In this document: positions 50,494-61,037 of the stretch, piece after piece | Numbering within the stretch: the first letter of the stretch is position 1 | How the letters are laid out: every line of letters starts with the position of its first letter | Assembly (NCBI RefSeq): GCF_003340495.1 | Contig: NZ_QASA01000001.1 | Span: 2,294,001 to 2,358,000, forward strand | Source of the DNA: Adhaeribacter pallidiroseus | GTDB lineage: Bacteria > Bacteroidota > Bacteroidia > Cytophagales > Hymenobacteraceae | Direction: 5' to 3' | DNA length: 64,000 nucleotides | Position numbers and translations under genes: made by a program | Notes under the pieces: generated by a model | The model's input: the letters and a program-made list of their open reading frames with translations, nothing else | What the model was told of the DNA's origin: nothing | The model's database searches: none

Positions 50494-52314
50494 CTAAGAA
50501 TAAATCCGATCCAACTGCTTGTTTAACTCCATGGCGGCACTGATTAAAGCCAGGTGCGTAAAGGCTTGCGGGAAATTGCCTAAGTGTTCGCCTTTTTTGC
50601 CTAGTTCCTCACTAAATAAGCCTAAGTGGTTCGCGTAACCCAGCATTTTCTCAAAATTTTCGACGGCCCGGTCTACTTGGCCGCTTTTGGCTAAAGCCTC
50701 GATGTACCAAAACGAGCACATGTTAAAGGTACCTTCTTCCCCATCCAGGCCATCTACTTTTTCAAAAGAATTTTGGTAGCGGTAGATTAATACATCTAAT
50801 CGCAGCCGATCATCAATTACGGCCAGAGTAGAGACCCAGCGGGGCTCCAGCGGCGAAATAAAATGGACTAAAGGCATGAGCAAAACGCTGGCATCTACTA
50901 CCTGGGCTCCTTTGTACTGCACCCAAGCTTTTATCTCGTCGTTCCAGAAATTATGATAAATGTCTAAGTAAATCGCATTTCTTCCCTCAGTCCATTCGGT
51001 TACCGGAAAAGGAAAAGAGCGTGATTCGGCAATTTTAATGGCCCGATCCAGGGCCACCCAGCACATTAAACGCGTATGTAAAAATTCTTTTTTCTCGTTC
51101 CGGATTTCCCAAATACCGTGATCGGGTAATTGCCACTGCTGGATAACCGCTTCAACCATTTGCGTTACGATATTCCAAAACGCATAAGTGATTGGTTTGT
51201 ACGACTTATTATAAATATAGATGGTATCAATCAGCTCGCCGTAAATATCGATCTGCAACTGGCTCATGGCACCATTACCAATCCGAACCGGTTTAGAGTT
51301 TTTGTAACCTGCTAAGTGCGGCAGTTCTTTTTCTTCTAAATCGGTCGTACCATCCACCCCATAAATTAATTGCAGCTTATTTCCCTGGCATTGTTTAAAG
51401 ATCCAGGTTAAAAAGTTAGTAGCTTCCTCATTCAGGCCCAACCGCAGAAACGCATACATGGTAAAGGCCGCATCACGGATCCAGGTGTACCGGTAATCCC
51501 AGTTGCGGTTGCCACCAATAGTTTCGGGCAAACCAAAAGTAGCGGCGGCTATTACCGAACCAAACTGACTGGAGGTTAATAATTTTAAAGTGATAGCAGA
51601 CCGATGTATCAATTCGCTCCAACGGCCTTTATAGCTGGATTTGCTCAGCCAGTTGCGCCAAAAACCTAAAGCTTGTTGGTAAGTATCCTGCGTGTATTGC
51701 GCTATATCGGTAATACTACTTGCTTTACCAGCACTAACCGATTCCAGCACAAAATGTACTATCTCCGTTTCTTTTACCGTAAATTCAGCGTAGCCATCGG
51801 CACCAGTTACTTGCAAAGGCACATCGGCCAAAAGGCGTAACTGAATAGCTGAATCTGGTGCGGTGGTGAAAGTTATTTGATTATTGTTGAGGGTACAAGT
51901 ATGGGTGGCGGCTGCATAATAGAACCGGGGAGCACAATGCAGCCGAAACGTGAGGTTACCGCGTACTGCTTTTACTTTTCTAACAATGGTACTCCCTTCC
52001 AGGTCCTGGTCACCCGGAAGTGGCATATAATCCATAATTTCGGCTATACCGTTATCGGAGAAAAAACGAGTCAGCAGGATGGCTGTTCCGGGTAAGTATA
52101 ATTGTTTGTTCGTAAAATCACCCATTAATGGCTCAATGGAAAAATAGCCCCCTTGGTTAGCATCCAGCAAAGAAGCAAATACCGTCGGCGAATCAAACCG
52201 GGGAAAAGCCATAAAATCTATAGATCCCTTGGTAGAAACCAGAGCCACCGTTTTTAAATTGCCAATAATGCCGTAATTTTCGATAGGTTCATTCGGCCGG
52301 TTTTGATGTTGCAT
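50494..52314 (-). CDS. Glycoside hydrolase family 15 (glucoamylase/trehalase-like)
   Basis: A 606-residue GH15 enzyme. An N-terminal beta-sandwich domain (IENYGIIGNLKTVALVSTKG) precedes an (alpha/alpha)6 barrel with NRNWDYRYTWIRDAAFTMYA, GVDGTTDLEEKELPHLAGYK, FWNDEIKAWVQ and a late EEGTFNMCSFWYIEALAKSG segment that is likely to hold a catalytic glutamate. The N-terminal opening is typical of cytosolic bacterial GH15 proteins, which include trehalases and glucoamylases; the substrate cannot be chosen. No signal peptide. It diverges from the sulfatase gene. Confidence 0.92.
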   Translation of the reverse strand: MQHQNRPNEPIENYGIIGNLKTVALVSTKGSIDFMAFPRFDSPTVFASLLDANQGGYFSIEPLMGDFTNKQLYLPGTAILLTRFFSDNGIAEIMDYMPLPGDQDLEGSTIVRKVKAVRGNLTFRLHCAPRFYYAAATHTCTLNNNQITFTTAPDSAIQLRLLADVPLQVTGADGYAEFTVKETEIVHFVLESVSAGKASSITDIAQYTQDTYQQALGFWRNWLSKSSYKGRWSELIHRSAITLKLLTSSQFGSVIAAATFGLPETIGGNRNWDYRYTWIRDAAFTMYAFLRLGLNEEATNFLTWIFKQCQGNKLQLIYGVDGTTDLEEKELPHLAGYKNSKPVRIGNGAMSQLQIDIYGELIDTIYIYNKSYKPITYAFWNIVTQMVEAVIQQWQLPDHGIWEIRNEKKEFLHTRLMCWVALDRAIKIAESRSFPFPVTEWTEGRNAIYLDIYHNFWNDEIKAWVQYKGAQVVDASVLLMPLVHFISPLEPRWVSTLAVIDDRLRLDVLIYRYQNSFEKVDGLDGEEGTFNMCSFWYIEALAKSGQVDRAVENFEKMLGYANHLGLFSEELGKKGEHLGNFPQAFTHLALISAAMELNKQLDRIYS

Positions 52315-52611
52315 AAGCTTTTGTTTACAAAAATAAGGCAGTTGCCCGTTTAGGCTATTTGCTCCGGAAATAATACGCGTACATTAAAAATTGATTTACC
52401 AGACGCATTCCATTCACCAACACTCGTAATTTTTAAATTTTAAAAATTTTCGGATTACCTATTAATGCCCTGCCATACAAGTAAACAAACAAAAGTGATA
52501 TTGTTTGTTTTATTTACAGGGAAAAGCAAAGCCGGGATAAAACAGCAGGCGTTCACTTTTTTGGCACCAGAAACATTTATTGATAATTACGCACCTCCTA
52601 AAAGATTACGT

Positions 52612-54303
52612 ATGAACAAATTTTTAAATTTTAACGTGTTACTGGCTTTCATGTGTTTGGAATTATTTTGGGGTTGCAAAAGGCCCCAAACTGAAACGGT
52701 GTTTACGACAGATACACGTCCGAATATTATTCTTATTTTGGCCGACGACTTGGGATACTCGGATTTAGGTTGCTATGGTAGCGAAATTAACACCCCCAAT
52801 CTTGATTATTTAGCCGCAAATGGGGTTAGATTTTCGCGGTTTTACAATACATCGCGGTGTTGCCCCACCCGGGCCGCCTTATTAACAGGTTTGTATAACC
52901 ACCAAGCCGGCATTGGCGAAATGACTGAAGATCGTTCTCTTCCGGGTTACCGGGGTTATCTTACCGAAACTACAGTTACTTTGGCCGAAGTATTAAAAGA
53001 AGCTGGTTACCATACCGGCATGGTAGGAAAATGGCACGTCTCTAATACCGTAGTGCAACCAGAGGCAAAAGCGCAATTGGCCTGGTTGAATCACCAAAAA
53101 CAATTTCCCTTGTTTTCACCAGTAGCGCAGTATCCTACCAACCGGGGGTTTGAGAAATATTACGGCAATATCTGGGGAGTGGTGGACTTCTTCGACCCTT
53201 TCAGTCTGGTAAATAATACTTCCCCGGTTGCATCCGTACCCAAAAATTACTACCATACCAATGCCTTGAGTGACTCGGCTGTTGCGTACATCCAGCAATT
53301 TAGTAAAGCAAACCAGCCATTTTTCCTGTACGTTGCCGAAACGGCTCCGCATTGGCCCTTGCATGCTTTGCCGGAAGATATTCAGAAATACAAAGATACT
53401 TACCAACTCGGGTGGGATGTAATTCGCGAAAAACGGTATCAAAAATTAATTAAACTAGGTTTAATTAATCCGGCCCTTTGTCCGTTATCTCCCCGGATTG
53501 ACAATCAACTTAACTGGAAAGATAACCCGGACCAAGCCTGGGATGCCCGGGCAATGGCGGTACATGCCGCCATGATCGATCGCATGGATCAGGGAATAGG
53601 CAAAATGATTGCAGCTCTACGAGTTGCTAATGAATTAAACAATACCCTTCTTGTTTTCTTAAGTGATAACGGAGCTAGCCCAGAAGATGCTGCCGGTTAC
53701 GGTCCTGGATTTGACCGGCCTAGTGAAACCAGATCCGGTGAAAGAATTGTTTACCCGGTGGATAAAAAAGTATTGCCGGGTCCCCAAAATACCTTTGCTT
53801 CTATTGGGCCCCGCTGGGCAAATGTTGCCAATACGCCGTTTCGGTACGCCAAAGCCCAGTCTTACGAAGGTGGTATCCGCACTCCCATGATTGCTTTTTG
53901 GCCAAAAGGGATAAAGAACAAGCCAGGAACCATCGTGCAACAAGAAGCACACGTTATGGATTTTATGGCAACTTTCACGCAACTGGCTCAAGCGCCTTAT
54001 CCGGCTATCTATAAAGGCCGGCCAATAACTCCCATGCAGGGTATCAGTTTAGTAGCAGCCATAACAGGTGCCAAAGGTGAGATGCACGAGGCTTTATTCA
54101 ACGAGCATTTTGGCGCCAGGTACGTCCGTCATCAGGGCTGGAAATTAGTTTCCCGAAATAAAGAAGAATGGCATCTATATAAAATAAACTCCGACGAAAC
54201 AGAAACCAACAACCTGGCTGCACAATACCCCCATAAAGTAAAAGAATTAAACGAAATGTGGCAAAATTGGGCAACCAAGAATAAGGTGCTATCTAAACCT
54301 TAA
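52612..54303 (+). CDS. Sulfatase (arylsulfatase family, exported)
   Basis: A formylglycine sulfatase of about 563 residues from ATG 52612 ([20 protein letters not shown]), which gives a signal peptide with a possible lipobox Cys (LFWGC). The ATG at 52465 would add 49 residues in front of the signal and is disfavoured. Motifs: metal-binding [20 protein letters not shown], and the formylglycine site [13 protein letters not shown] (C-x-P-x-R), then GMVGKWHV. It likely removes sulfate from a polysaccharide or glycolipid in the periplasm. No anaerobic or FGE maturase is in the window. Confidence 0.92.
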   Translation: MNKFLNFNVLLAFMCLELFWGCKRPQTETVFTTDTRPNIILILADDLGYSDLGCYGSEINTPNLDYLAANGVRFSRFYNTSRCCPTRAALLTGLYNHQAGIGEMTEDRSLPGYRGYLTETTVTLAEVLKEAGYHTGMVGKWHVSNTVVQPEAKAQLAWLNHQKQFPLFSPVAQYPTNRGFEKYYGNIWGVVDFFDPFSLVNNTSPVASVPKNYYHTNALSDSAVAYIQQFSKANQPFFLYVAETAPHWPLHALPEDIQKYKDTYQLGWDVIREKRYQKLIKLGLINPALCPLSPRIDNQLNWKDNPDQAWDARAMAVHAAMIDRMDQGIGKMIAALRVANELNNTLLVFLSDNGASPEDAAGYGPGFDRPSETRSGERIVYPVDKKVLPGPQNTFASIGPRWANVANTPFRYAKAQSYEGGIRTPMIAFWPKGIKNKPGTIVQQEAHVMDFMATFTQLAQAPYPAIYKGRPITPMQGISLVAAITGAKGEMHEALFNEHFGARYVRHQGWKLVSRNKEEWHLYKINSDETETNNLAAQYPHKVKELNEMWQNWATKNKVLSKP

Positions 54304-54496
54304 TCGTACACTTACAGTTTTTAAAGTACTGTGGCAGCAGTTTACCTATTTGTTTGCGTTCTTCCTGAATGAATGATTGCTGACTAAAAAAAGAAACAGC
54401 TGTGATAGCTGAATGAAGCCTGTTTTTAAAATTATCGGAGCCCGAGACTTTAAAATTTAAAAAAACCCTGGTGAGGAGGGCTTTTTAAATAAAGTT

Positions 54497-54829
54497 TTAA
54501 GCATTCGTTTCGGAACTGCTTGGTGTAACAGGTTCCTTTTTAGCAACGGAAGCTTTTGGTACCACCGTTGCTTTAACTTTATTAACCACCGCTTTGGCCG
54601 TCTCTTCCATGGTAGTTGCTAAGGTTGGTTGTTCTTCTGTTTTAATAGCTTTGCTTTTACGGGCTTTTTTTGGTTTTTCTGTTTTATCGGCAATTAATTT
54701 GGTTATTAATCCCGTGACAAAACCCAAAGCCAACTCCGTTCCGTGAACTTTAATCGCTCTTTTTAATTGCTTGGTTAGTTGTTTGGTGAGTTTCTTTCTT
54801 GATTTTCCCTTTTTTTTCTTCTTTGACAT
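54497..54829 (-). CDS. Lysine-rich small protein, unknown
   Basis: A 110-residue protein with a very basic N-terminus (MSKKKKKGKSRKKLTKQLTK), a short hydrophobic stretch (ELALGFVTGLITKLIA) and a low-complexity Thr/Ser/Ala tail. Possibly nucleoid- or membrane-associated. No family is assigned. Confidence 0.65.
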   Translation of the reverse strand: MSKKKKKGKSRKKLTKQLTKQLKRAIKVHGTELALGFVTGLITKLIADKTEKPKKARKSKAIKTEEQPTLATTMEETAKAVVNKVKATVVPKASVAKKEPVTPSSSETNA

Positions 54830-55017
54830 AAAATTTAATTAAGTGTGAATGGATGTAAGTTAAATAGATTGATAGTTAAAGTAAGTAAAACATTTTACAG
54901 GTAACAATAAGGTTATAACCAATTTTCAGCTTGCGGCCCTGAACCTCTCCTATTATATAGAGGAACCAACTTTCTTAGAAAGCTACTCTCGATAAGTTCA
55001 TTTGTGTTCCAATCTTT

Positions 55018-55066
55018 AAAGCTAAAAAGCCTGTAAGACAACTTCTTACAGGCTTTTTAGCTTTTT
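55018..55066. terminator. Bidirectional terminator beside tRNA-Ser
   Basis: GCTAAAAAGCCTGTAAG and its complement form a 17-bp stem with a short loop and T/A runs on both sides; it ends tRNA-Ser transcription. Confidence 0.85.
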
Positions 55067-55067
55067 C

Positions 55068-55158
55068 TGGCAGAGAGGAAGGGATTCGAACCCTCGATAC
55101 CCTTTTGAGGTATACACACTTTCCAGGCGTGCTCCTTCAACCACTCGGACACCTCTCT
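55068..55158 (-). tRNA. tRNA-Ser (anticodon GGA)
   Basis: On the minus strand the acceptor AGAGAGG (55158-55152) pairs with CCTCTCT before G and an encoded CCA (55070-55068). The long variable arm and CTGGAAA anticodon loop (GGA) mark serine. Confidence 0.95.
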
Positions 55159-55793
55159 GTTTACGGGAGTGCAAAAAAACAGATAATTATTTACCCACGC
55201 AAATTTACGGCTTACTTTCTCTTTACATTTAGCTGGCCTCTATCAGGCACATGTAAAATTAAAAATTTTTAACGCGGTTTCACGTTTCTGCTCTTCCAAA
55301 AGCAAGCCTCTGGCCAAAACGTAGATATAGCGGTGGGTTTTATCCTGAAAATACTTAAAAATAAGTATTTTTAATACCAAATATCTTTATACCTTGCATC
55401 TGTTAACAGCCTGTTCTACAAGGCTTTGTTGTCCTGTTAATCTTGTTGAATTAGTTTTTGGGTACTTATTTCAGATTCCTTTCTTTATTAAAATCCAGAA
55501 CCATATTCTGGTAATTTTTAAATTTTAAACCTCTTTAGGCTGAGTTTTTTAGATTTTCTCAGCAGAATGTAATTATTGGACTTGCCCGTTCTCCATTTTA
55601 TGAAATGAAAATTCGGCAGCATTACCGGCACTAATCATTGTTCCTGGCCGGAGCTAATAAAAAATTTTTTCATTTCGTTCGGATGTAATCAGCATAAAAA
55701 TCAGGAATCAGATAAACGCACAGTTCGAGCACCTAATTTTTGGGAACGTTTTAATACTCCTTTTCTTCACCATATCTCCTAAATAAATTAACT
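55159..55793. other. 635-bp intergenic region
   Basis: No gene is seen. It holds TAAATTTG on the minus strand (55200-55207), a plausible -7 element for tRNA-Ser, and a perfect 10-bp-arm inverted repeat AAAATACTTA/TAAGTATTTT at 55348-55371, followed by AT-rich sequence before the repeat-protein gene. Confidence 0.5.
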
Positions 55794-58700
55794 ATGAAGT
55801 CAACCTTACTGTTAACCAAATTTTTTCCATTTGCCCACCCGGGTCCCAGTATTGCCCGATTTTCGGCTTTATACCGGAAGCTGGGCAACTTTCCCTTAAT
55901 TTATTATTGCTCAATTTTAGCAATGGGGCTTATATTAAGTGGGACACCTTTACGCGCCCAAGACGAATTGCTCGGACTTACTTCCGTGGGCGGTTCACAA
56001 GGAGCCGGCACTGCTTTTGGCATCAAAAGCAATGGCTCGGGCTTTAACGTTCAAAAAACCTTTGTGGAATCAGGTTACTATCCTTATGGTAATTTAATCA
56101 AAGGGTCTGATGGCAATTACTACGGCATGACCTACCAGGGAGGCCATAAGAATTATGGCTCTATTTTTAAAATGACGCCCGGCGGTTCCGTTACTATCCT
56201 GGTAAGTTTAGATTATTACATAACCGGAGGCAATCCCCGGGGCAGTTTATTACAAGGTGCAGATGGCAATTTTTATGGTATGACTTACCAGGGCGGGGCT
56301 AGTGGCTATGGTACTATTTTTAAAGTTACGCCGGCTGGTACTTTTACGCTGTTGCGGAATTTTAATGGGGAATTGGACGGACGTAATCCGGAAGGCAGTT
56401 TGGTGCAAAGTACCGACGGCAACCTATATGGCCTAACGCGCTATGGCGGTAGTAAAAAGTACGGCACTATTTTTAAAATTTCGCCATCGGGCACCTTCAC
56501 GGTTTTAAAAAGCTTTGATTATACCACCTCCGGAGGTTACCCCCGAGGTAGTTTAGTTAGAGCAACAGATGGTAATTTTTACGGTATGACTTACCAGGGC
56601 GGTACCAGTTCGTACGGCACTATTTTCCGGATAACTCCGGCTGGGGTTTTCACCGTACGTCGGAATTTAGATTATAGCCTGACGGGCGGTTATCCCCAAG
56701 GTAGTTTAATACAGGCCACCAACGGCTCTTTGTACGGCATGACCTACCAGGGCGGTAGCAATGGATACGGCACCATTTTCCGGTTAACTTTAGCCGGGGC
56801 TTTTTCCGTGATCCGGAACCTAAGTTCCGCTTTAGACGGTAGTTACCCACTGGGCGATTTAATTCAAGGTTCCGATAACAATCTCTATGGCTTAACGAGT
56901 AATGGCGGATCTTTTAACTCCGGTACTATTTTTAAAATAACAACGGGTGGCGCTTATACGGTCCTGCATCACCTGGATAATATTAATGATGGCCGAAGTC
57001 CGCAGGGGAGTCTGGTGCAAGGCACCGGGAATAACTTTTACGGCATGACTCTGGAAGGCGGACCAGGTAAATTAGGAACTGTATTTCGTGTTTCTTCTGC
57101 CGGAGCTTTTTCAGTACTCACGTCTTTTCCGGAAGCAGGCAAAGGGCAAACGCCGCAAGGCAGCCTGATTCAAGCGCGAAACGGCAGCTTTTACGGATTT
57201 ACCTCGTCGGGTGGGGTGTATAACCAGGGTACCGTCTTTAAATTGTGCGATGGCGTGTACTCTACCGTTTATTCTTTTAACGCGGCCGTTAGTGGCAGCA
57301 ACCCACAAGGCGATTTGGTACAAGGCGCGGATAATAACTTTTACGGCATGACCCAGGATGGTGGTACGGCTAGTTACGGCACCATATTTAAATTAACGCC
57401 GGGTGGTACCCTTACGGTTTTACGTCATTTAGTTAATGCTACGGATGGCGGTAGACCGAAAGGAAATTTAATCCAGCACAACAATAACTTTTTCGGCATG
57501 ACTACTATTGGCGGTGCTAATAATAACGGTACCATTTTTAGAATATCGCCTTCCGGTGCGTTCCAGATTTTAAAAAATCTGGATAATGCAACCACGGGTA
57601 GCAATCCGCAGGGCAGCTTAGTATTAGGCCAGGACGGCAATTTTTACGGCATGACTTCCCGGGGTGGCTCGAACAATTACGGTACTGTTTTTAAAATCAC
57701 GCCTGCAGGAACCCTCACCGTTTTACGTAACCTGGATTCTACCAACGATGGACGGTACCCGGAAGGCAGTTTAATTCAAGCCACCGACGGCAACTTTTAC
57801 GGCTTAACCAACAGTGGTGGATTGTTTGGCTACGGTACTCTTTTCAAAATAACTACTGGTGGCGTTTACACCGTTTTGCATCATTTTGATTTTTACAATG
57901 ATGGCGGCCGGGCGGTAGGGAGCTTAGTACAAGGGAGTGGTAACAATTTATACGGCTTAACCCCGGATGGTGGGTATTTTGATGCGGGAACAATCTTTAA
58001 GATTACCACTACCGGTACTTTTTCTATTTTACGCCAACTAGAGCAAACTACCGATGGCGGCTTACCTACCGGAGAATTAATTGTGAGAAAAGCTAACCCT
58101 ATCGCTAATGCGCAAACTGTTACCACCACCGAAGAAACGGCTAAAGCAATCACGCTAGTGGGTTCAGCCAGTGGTACGCCGCTAATTTACAGCATTGTTA
58201 CTCCTCCCCAAAACGGCACCTTATCCGGCGGTACCGGAGCCAATCGCACCTATACCCCCAAAGCCAACTTCTCCGGCCAGGATTCATTTACTTTTAAGGT
58301 AATCTGGGGATGCCAGGAATCGGCGATTAAAACCGTATCTATAACTGTTACTAACCTGAACGATGCCCCCGTGCTGGCTGCCATTGGTGATAAAAACGCC
58401 GCGGTGGGTTCAAAGCTAAGTTTTACCGCCACAGCTACCGATGCGGATGCCGGCCAGACGAAAACATTTTCTTTAATCGGGGCACCGGCCGGAGCCAGCA
58501 TCAATGCTAGTTCCGGAACCTTCACCTGGACTCCTACGGCGGAGGGTAGTTATTTTTTTAAAATTAAAGTTACCGACAACGGTACTCCGCAGCTCTCTGA
58601 TGAAGAAATTATTACTGTCACGGTATCCGCCAGCCTAGTGCGTTTGGCCAGCCAGCAGGCAAAATCACCGGAACCGGAAAAAGTTAATACGGTAGAGCTA

Positions 58701-58928
58701 TACCCCAACCCGGCCGTTCAGACAATTACCGTTAATTTACCCGAACCGGTAAGTACCTTGTCTACGATTATCAGCAATGCGGCGGGTAGTAGCGTACTGG
58801 TAAATAAACACCAACTGGTTACTCCCCAGCAAGTGCAGGTAAATGTAGAGCAACTACCGGCTGGTTTATATTTGTTTAAGGTCGATTTAAATCACAAACT
58901 GGAAACGCTGAAATTTATAAAACAATAA
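55794..58928 (+). CDS. GloVer-repeat secreted protein with T9SS tail
   Basis: A 1044-residue exported protein. A long N-terminal leader ends in a signal-like LAMGLILSGTPLRAQ. Thirteen full units of about 51 residues follow (consensus GSLxQGxDGNFYGMTxxGG, YGTIFKxTPxG, TVLxxL), with a half-unit at each end, as in velcro-closed beta propellers: 14 blades, perhaps two seven-blade rings. Next are two Ig/cadherin-like domains (about 770-950: AITLVGSASGTPLIYSI; NDAPVLAAIGDKNAAVGSKL) and a type IX secretion sorting domain (VELYPNPAVQTITVNLPEPV to the end). It is likely displayed or shed at the surface. Ligand unknown. Confidence 0.93.
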   Translation: MKSTLLLTKFFPFAHPGPSIARFSALYRKLGNFPLIYYCSILAMGLILSGTPLRAQDELLGLTSVGGSQGAGTAFGIKSNGSGFNVQKTFVESGYYPYGNLIKGSDGNYYGMTYQGGHKNYGSIFKMTPGGSVTILVSLDYYITGGNPRGSLLQGADGNFYGMTYQGGASGYGTIFKVTPAGTFTLLRNFNGELDGRNPEGSLVQSTDGNLYGLTRYGGSKKYGTIFKISPSGTFTVLKSFDYTTSGGYPRGSLVRATDGNFYGMTYQGGTSSYGTIFRITPAGVFTVRRNLDYSLTGGYPQGSLIQATNGSLYGMTYQGGSNGYGTIFRLTLAGAFSVIRNLSSALDGSYPLGDLIQGSDNNLYGLTSNGGSFNSGTIFKITTGGAYTVLHHLDNINDGRSPQGSLVQGTGNNFYGMTLEGGPGKLGTVFRVSSAGAFSVLTSFPEAGKGQTPQGSLIQARNGSFYGFTSSGGVYNQGTVFKLCDGVYSTVYSFNAAVSGSNPQGDLVQGADNNFYGMTQDGGTASYGTIFKLTPGGTLTVLRHLVNATDGGRPKGNLIQHNNNFFGMTTIGGANNNGTIFRISPSGAFQILKNLDNATTGSNPQGSLVLGQDGNFYGMTSRGGSNNYGTVFKITPAGTLTVLRNLDSTNDGRYPEGSLIQATDGNFYGLTNSGGLFGYGTLFKITTGGVYTVLHHFDFYNDGGRAVGSLVQGSGNNLYGLTPDGGYFDAGTIFKITTTGTFSILRQLEQTTDGGLPTGELIVRKANPIANAQTVTTTEETAKAITLVGSASGTPLIYSIVTPPQNGTLSGGTGANRTYTPKANFSGQDSFTFKVIWGCQESAIKTVSITVTNLNDAPVLAAIGDKNAAVGSKLSFTATATDADAGQTKTFSLIGAPAGASINASSGTFTWTPTAEGSYFFKIKVTDNGTPQLSDEEIITVTVSASLVRLASQQAKSPEPEKVNTVELYPNPAVQTITVNLPEPVSTLSTIISNAAGSSVLVNKHQLVTPQQVQVNVEQLPAGLYLFKVDLNHKLETLKFIKQ

Positions 58929-59151
58929 TCATCCGCTCCATTATTTCTAAACTTGGTTCGACCACTCTGCCCCTTGGTAAAGTGGTCGAATTATTATTGG
59001 TAAAACAAAGGTTTTAAATTCAGGTTCAGGCTGGATTTTTTAAATTTTACAAGCTTGACCCGGTTGTTAGTAATGCCTTAGGTAAACCAAAAAGTAGCGG
59101 CCGGAAAGAATCTTTCCGGCCGTTACTTTTTAATCCCATTCAAAAATTTTT

Positions 59152-60222
59152 TTAATCTATAGTCATTTCGCCGCGTAAATCGGTTTGTAATAGCCGGCGG
59201 GTTTCTTCGGGTGGTAAATTTTGGCCCAGCACAAACATGAGCTTGGTGACGGCAGCTTCGCTGGTAATATCACTCACCCCGATAATGCCCATTTCTTCCA
59301 GATACTTACTATTCTGGTATTTCCCCTGGAAAACCCGTCCGCCATCGCACTGCGAAACATTTACGATAAACGTACCGCGGCTAATGGCTGCTTCCATAGC
59401 GTCTAAAAACCAACGGGCCGTCGGGGCATTACCCGAGCCATAACTCTCCAGCACTACGCCTTGCAAATTTTCGGTCAGTACCAGATTGCGAATAACATGT
59501 TCCGATAACCCCGGAAACAAGCGCAGCCGAACTACCCGATTATCTAATTTTTGATGGGCTTTAAACGGTCCGTTAGGTAGCGGCAGAATGTTCTTGACGT
59601 GGTATTCAATTTCAACCCCCGCTTGAGCCAATACCGGATAATTAGTTGATTTAAAAGCATTAAAGTGACTACTCTCTACTTTTTTAGACCGGTTTCCCCG
59701 CAACAATAAATCACCAAAATAAATACAAACTTCCGGCACAATACAAATACCCCGGCTGGTGGAAGTAGCAATCTCCAAAGCCGTGATTAAATTTTCGCGG
59801 GCATCGGTGCGCATTTTACCAATGGGCACTTGCGCACCCGTAAAAATAACCGGCTTTTGTAAATTTTCGAGCAGAAACGAAAGGGCCGAGGCCGTATAAG
59901 CCATGGTATCGGTACCGTGCAGGATCACAAATCCATCGAAGTCATCGTAATTTTGCTGGATTATGTACGACAGCACAATCCAATCGGCATCGGTAACGTC
60001 CGAGGAATCGATGGGTCGGGCAAAACTAATCAGGGACAAGTCAATATTTAGTTGCCGGAGTTCCGGCATTTTATCCATTATTTCGTTAAACTTAAAAGGC
60101 ACCAAGTGGCGGCCGGTTTTATCAAATACCATCCCGATGGTGCCACCCGTATAAATAACCAACACCGAACCAACTGGTTCGAGGGTAACGGCCGTATTTA
60201 AATGAACTCTGCGTAATTTCAT
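59152..60222 (-). CDS. ansA: Type I L-asparaginase
   Basis: A 356-residue cytosolic asparaginase that hydrolyses L-asparagine to aspartate and ammonia. Motifs: VLVIYTGGTIGMV with the catalytic threonine in TGGT, FVILHGTDTMAYTASAL with the second catalytic Thr-Asp pair, and the C-terminal EMGIIGVSDITSEAAVTKLM. No signal peptide, so type I. The TatD gene ends upstream with a 1-bp gap. Confidence 0.93.
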   Translation of the reverse strand: MKLRRVHLNTAVTLEPVGSVLVIYTGGTIGMVFDKTGRHLVPFKFNEIMDKMPELRQLNIDLSLISFARPIDSSDVTDADWIVLSYIIQQNYDDFDGFVILHGTDTMAYTASALSFLLENLQKPVIFTGAQVPIGKMRTDARENLITALEIATSTSRGICIVPEVCIYFGDLLLRGNRSKKVESSHFNAFKSTNYPVLAQAGVEIEYHVKNILPLPNGPFKAHQKLDNRVVRLRLFPGLSEHVIRNLVLTENLQGVVLESYGSGNAPTARWFLDAMEAAISRGTFIVNVSQCDGGRVFQGKYQNSKYLEEMGIIGVSDITSEAAVTKLMFVLGQNLPPEETRRLLQTDLRGEMTID

Positions 60223-60223
60223 G

Positions 60224-60994
60224 TTATAAATTAAATAAATTACGGGTATTACGGGTTGTTGCTTCCGCTACTTGCGCCAAGTCAATTTGCTTAATATCTG
60301 CCACTCGTTGTGCAATAAGCGGCAGATAAGCCGGTTCGTTGCGCTTGCTGCGGTGAGGCACCGGAGCCAGGTACGGGCAATCGGTTTCTAATAAAAGATG
60401 ATCCAGCGACACCTCCGGTACTAAGCGATCTAATCCGCCGTTCTTAAAAGTACTTACCCCGCCAATACCCAGGTAAAATTTTAAATTTAGGGCCCGTTGC
60501 GCTTGCTCCGGCGTGCCCGAAAAACAATGGAACACGCCAGTTAAGGTGCCATCTTGGGCAGCGGCTACTAACTCGTACGTTTCCTCAAAAGAATCACGGG
60601 TATGCAGCACGATAGGCAATTTGTATTGTTTCGCCCATTCTAGTTGAATAATTAAAGCTTCTTTTTGCTGGGGCAAAAAAGTTCTGTCCCAATACAAATC
60701 CAGACCGGTTTCGCCTATAGCAATAAAGGGCCGTTTGGTAAGCCACTCCTCTACCAGGTATAATTCTTTCTGAAAATCTTTCTTCACCGAACACGGGTGC
60801 AATCCCATCATGGGACGGCATATGCCCGGATAATCAGCTTCGGTTTGTAAAAGGCTATCGAGGGAGGTATGATCCACGTTCGGCATCAAGATTTGGCTTA
60901 CACCAACTTCCTGAGCTTTCCGGATTACTGCTCCCCTATCGGGTTTAAACTCTGCGGCATAGATGTGCGCGTGTGAATCAATGTACTCGGGCAT
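60224..60994 (-). CDS. TatD-family metal-dependent hydrolase (DNase-like)
   Basis: A 256-residue TatD hydrolase: metal ligands in IDSHAHIY, ETGLDLYWDRT, HTRDSFEE, VFHCFSGTPEQA and LLLETDCPYLAP. Members act as 3'-5' exonucleases or phosphoesterases. The pair with ansA is probably one operon. Confidence 0.92.
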   Translation of the reverse strand: MPEYIDSHAHIYAAEFKPDRGAVIRKAQEVGVSQILMPNVDHTSLDSLLQTEADYPGICRPMMGLHPCSVKKDFQKELYLVEEWLTKRPFIAIGETGLDLYWDRTFLPQQKEALIIQLEWAKQYKLPIVLHTRDSFEETYELVAAAQDGTLTGVFHCFSGTPEQAQRALNLKFYLGIGGVSTFKNGGLDRLVPEVSLDHLLLETDCPYLAPVPHRSKRNEPAYLPLIAQRVADIKQIDLAQVAEATTRNTRNLFNL

Positions 60995-61037
60995 GCTTAA
61001 GCTTGGGTAAGTTTTTAAACCGCGAATTTACCCAAGC

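Noticed and set aside
55980-58080. Regular DNA repeats as a CRISPR or satellite array
   Set aside because: They are in-frame protein repeats of about 51 codons in one long gene.
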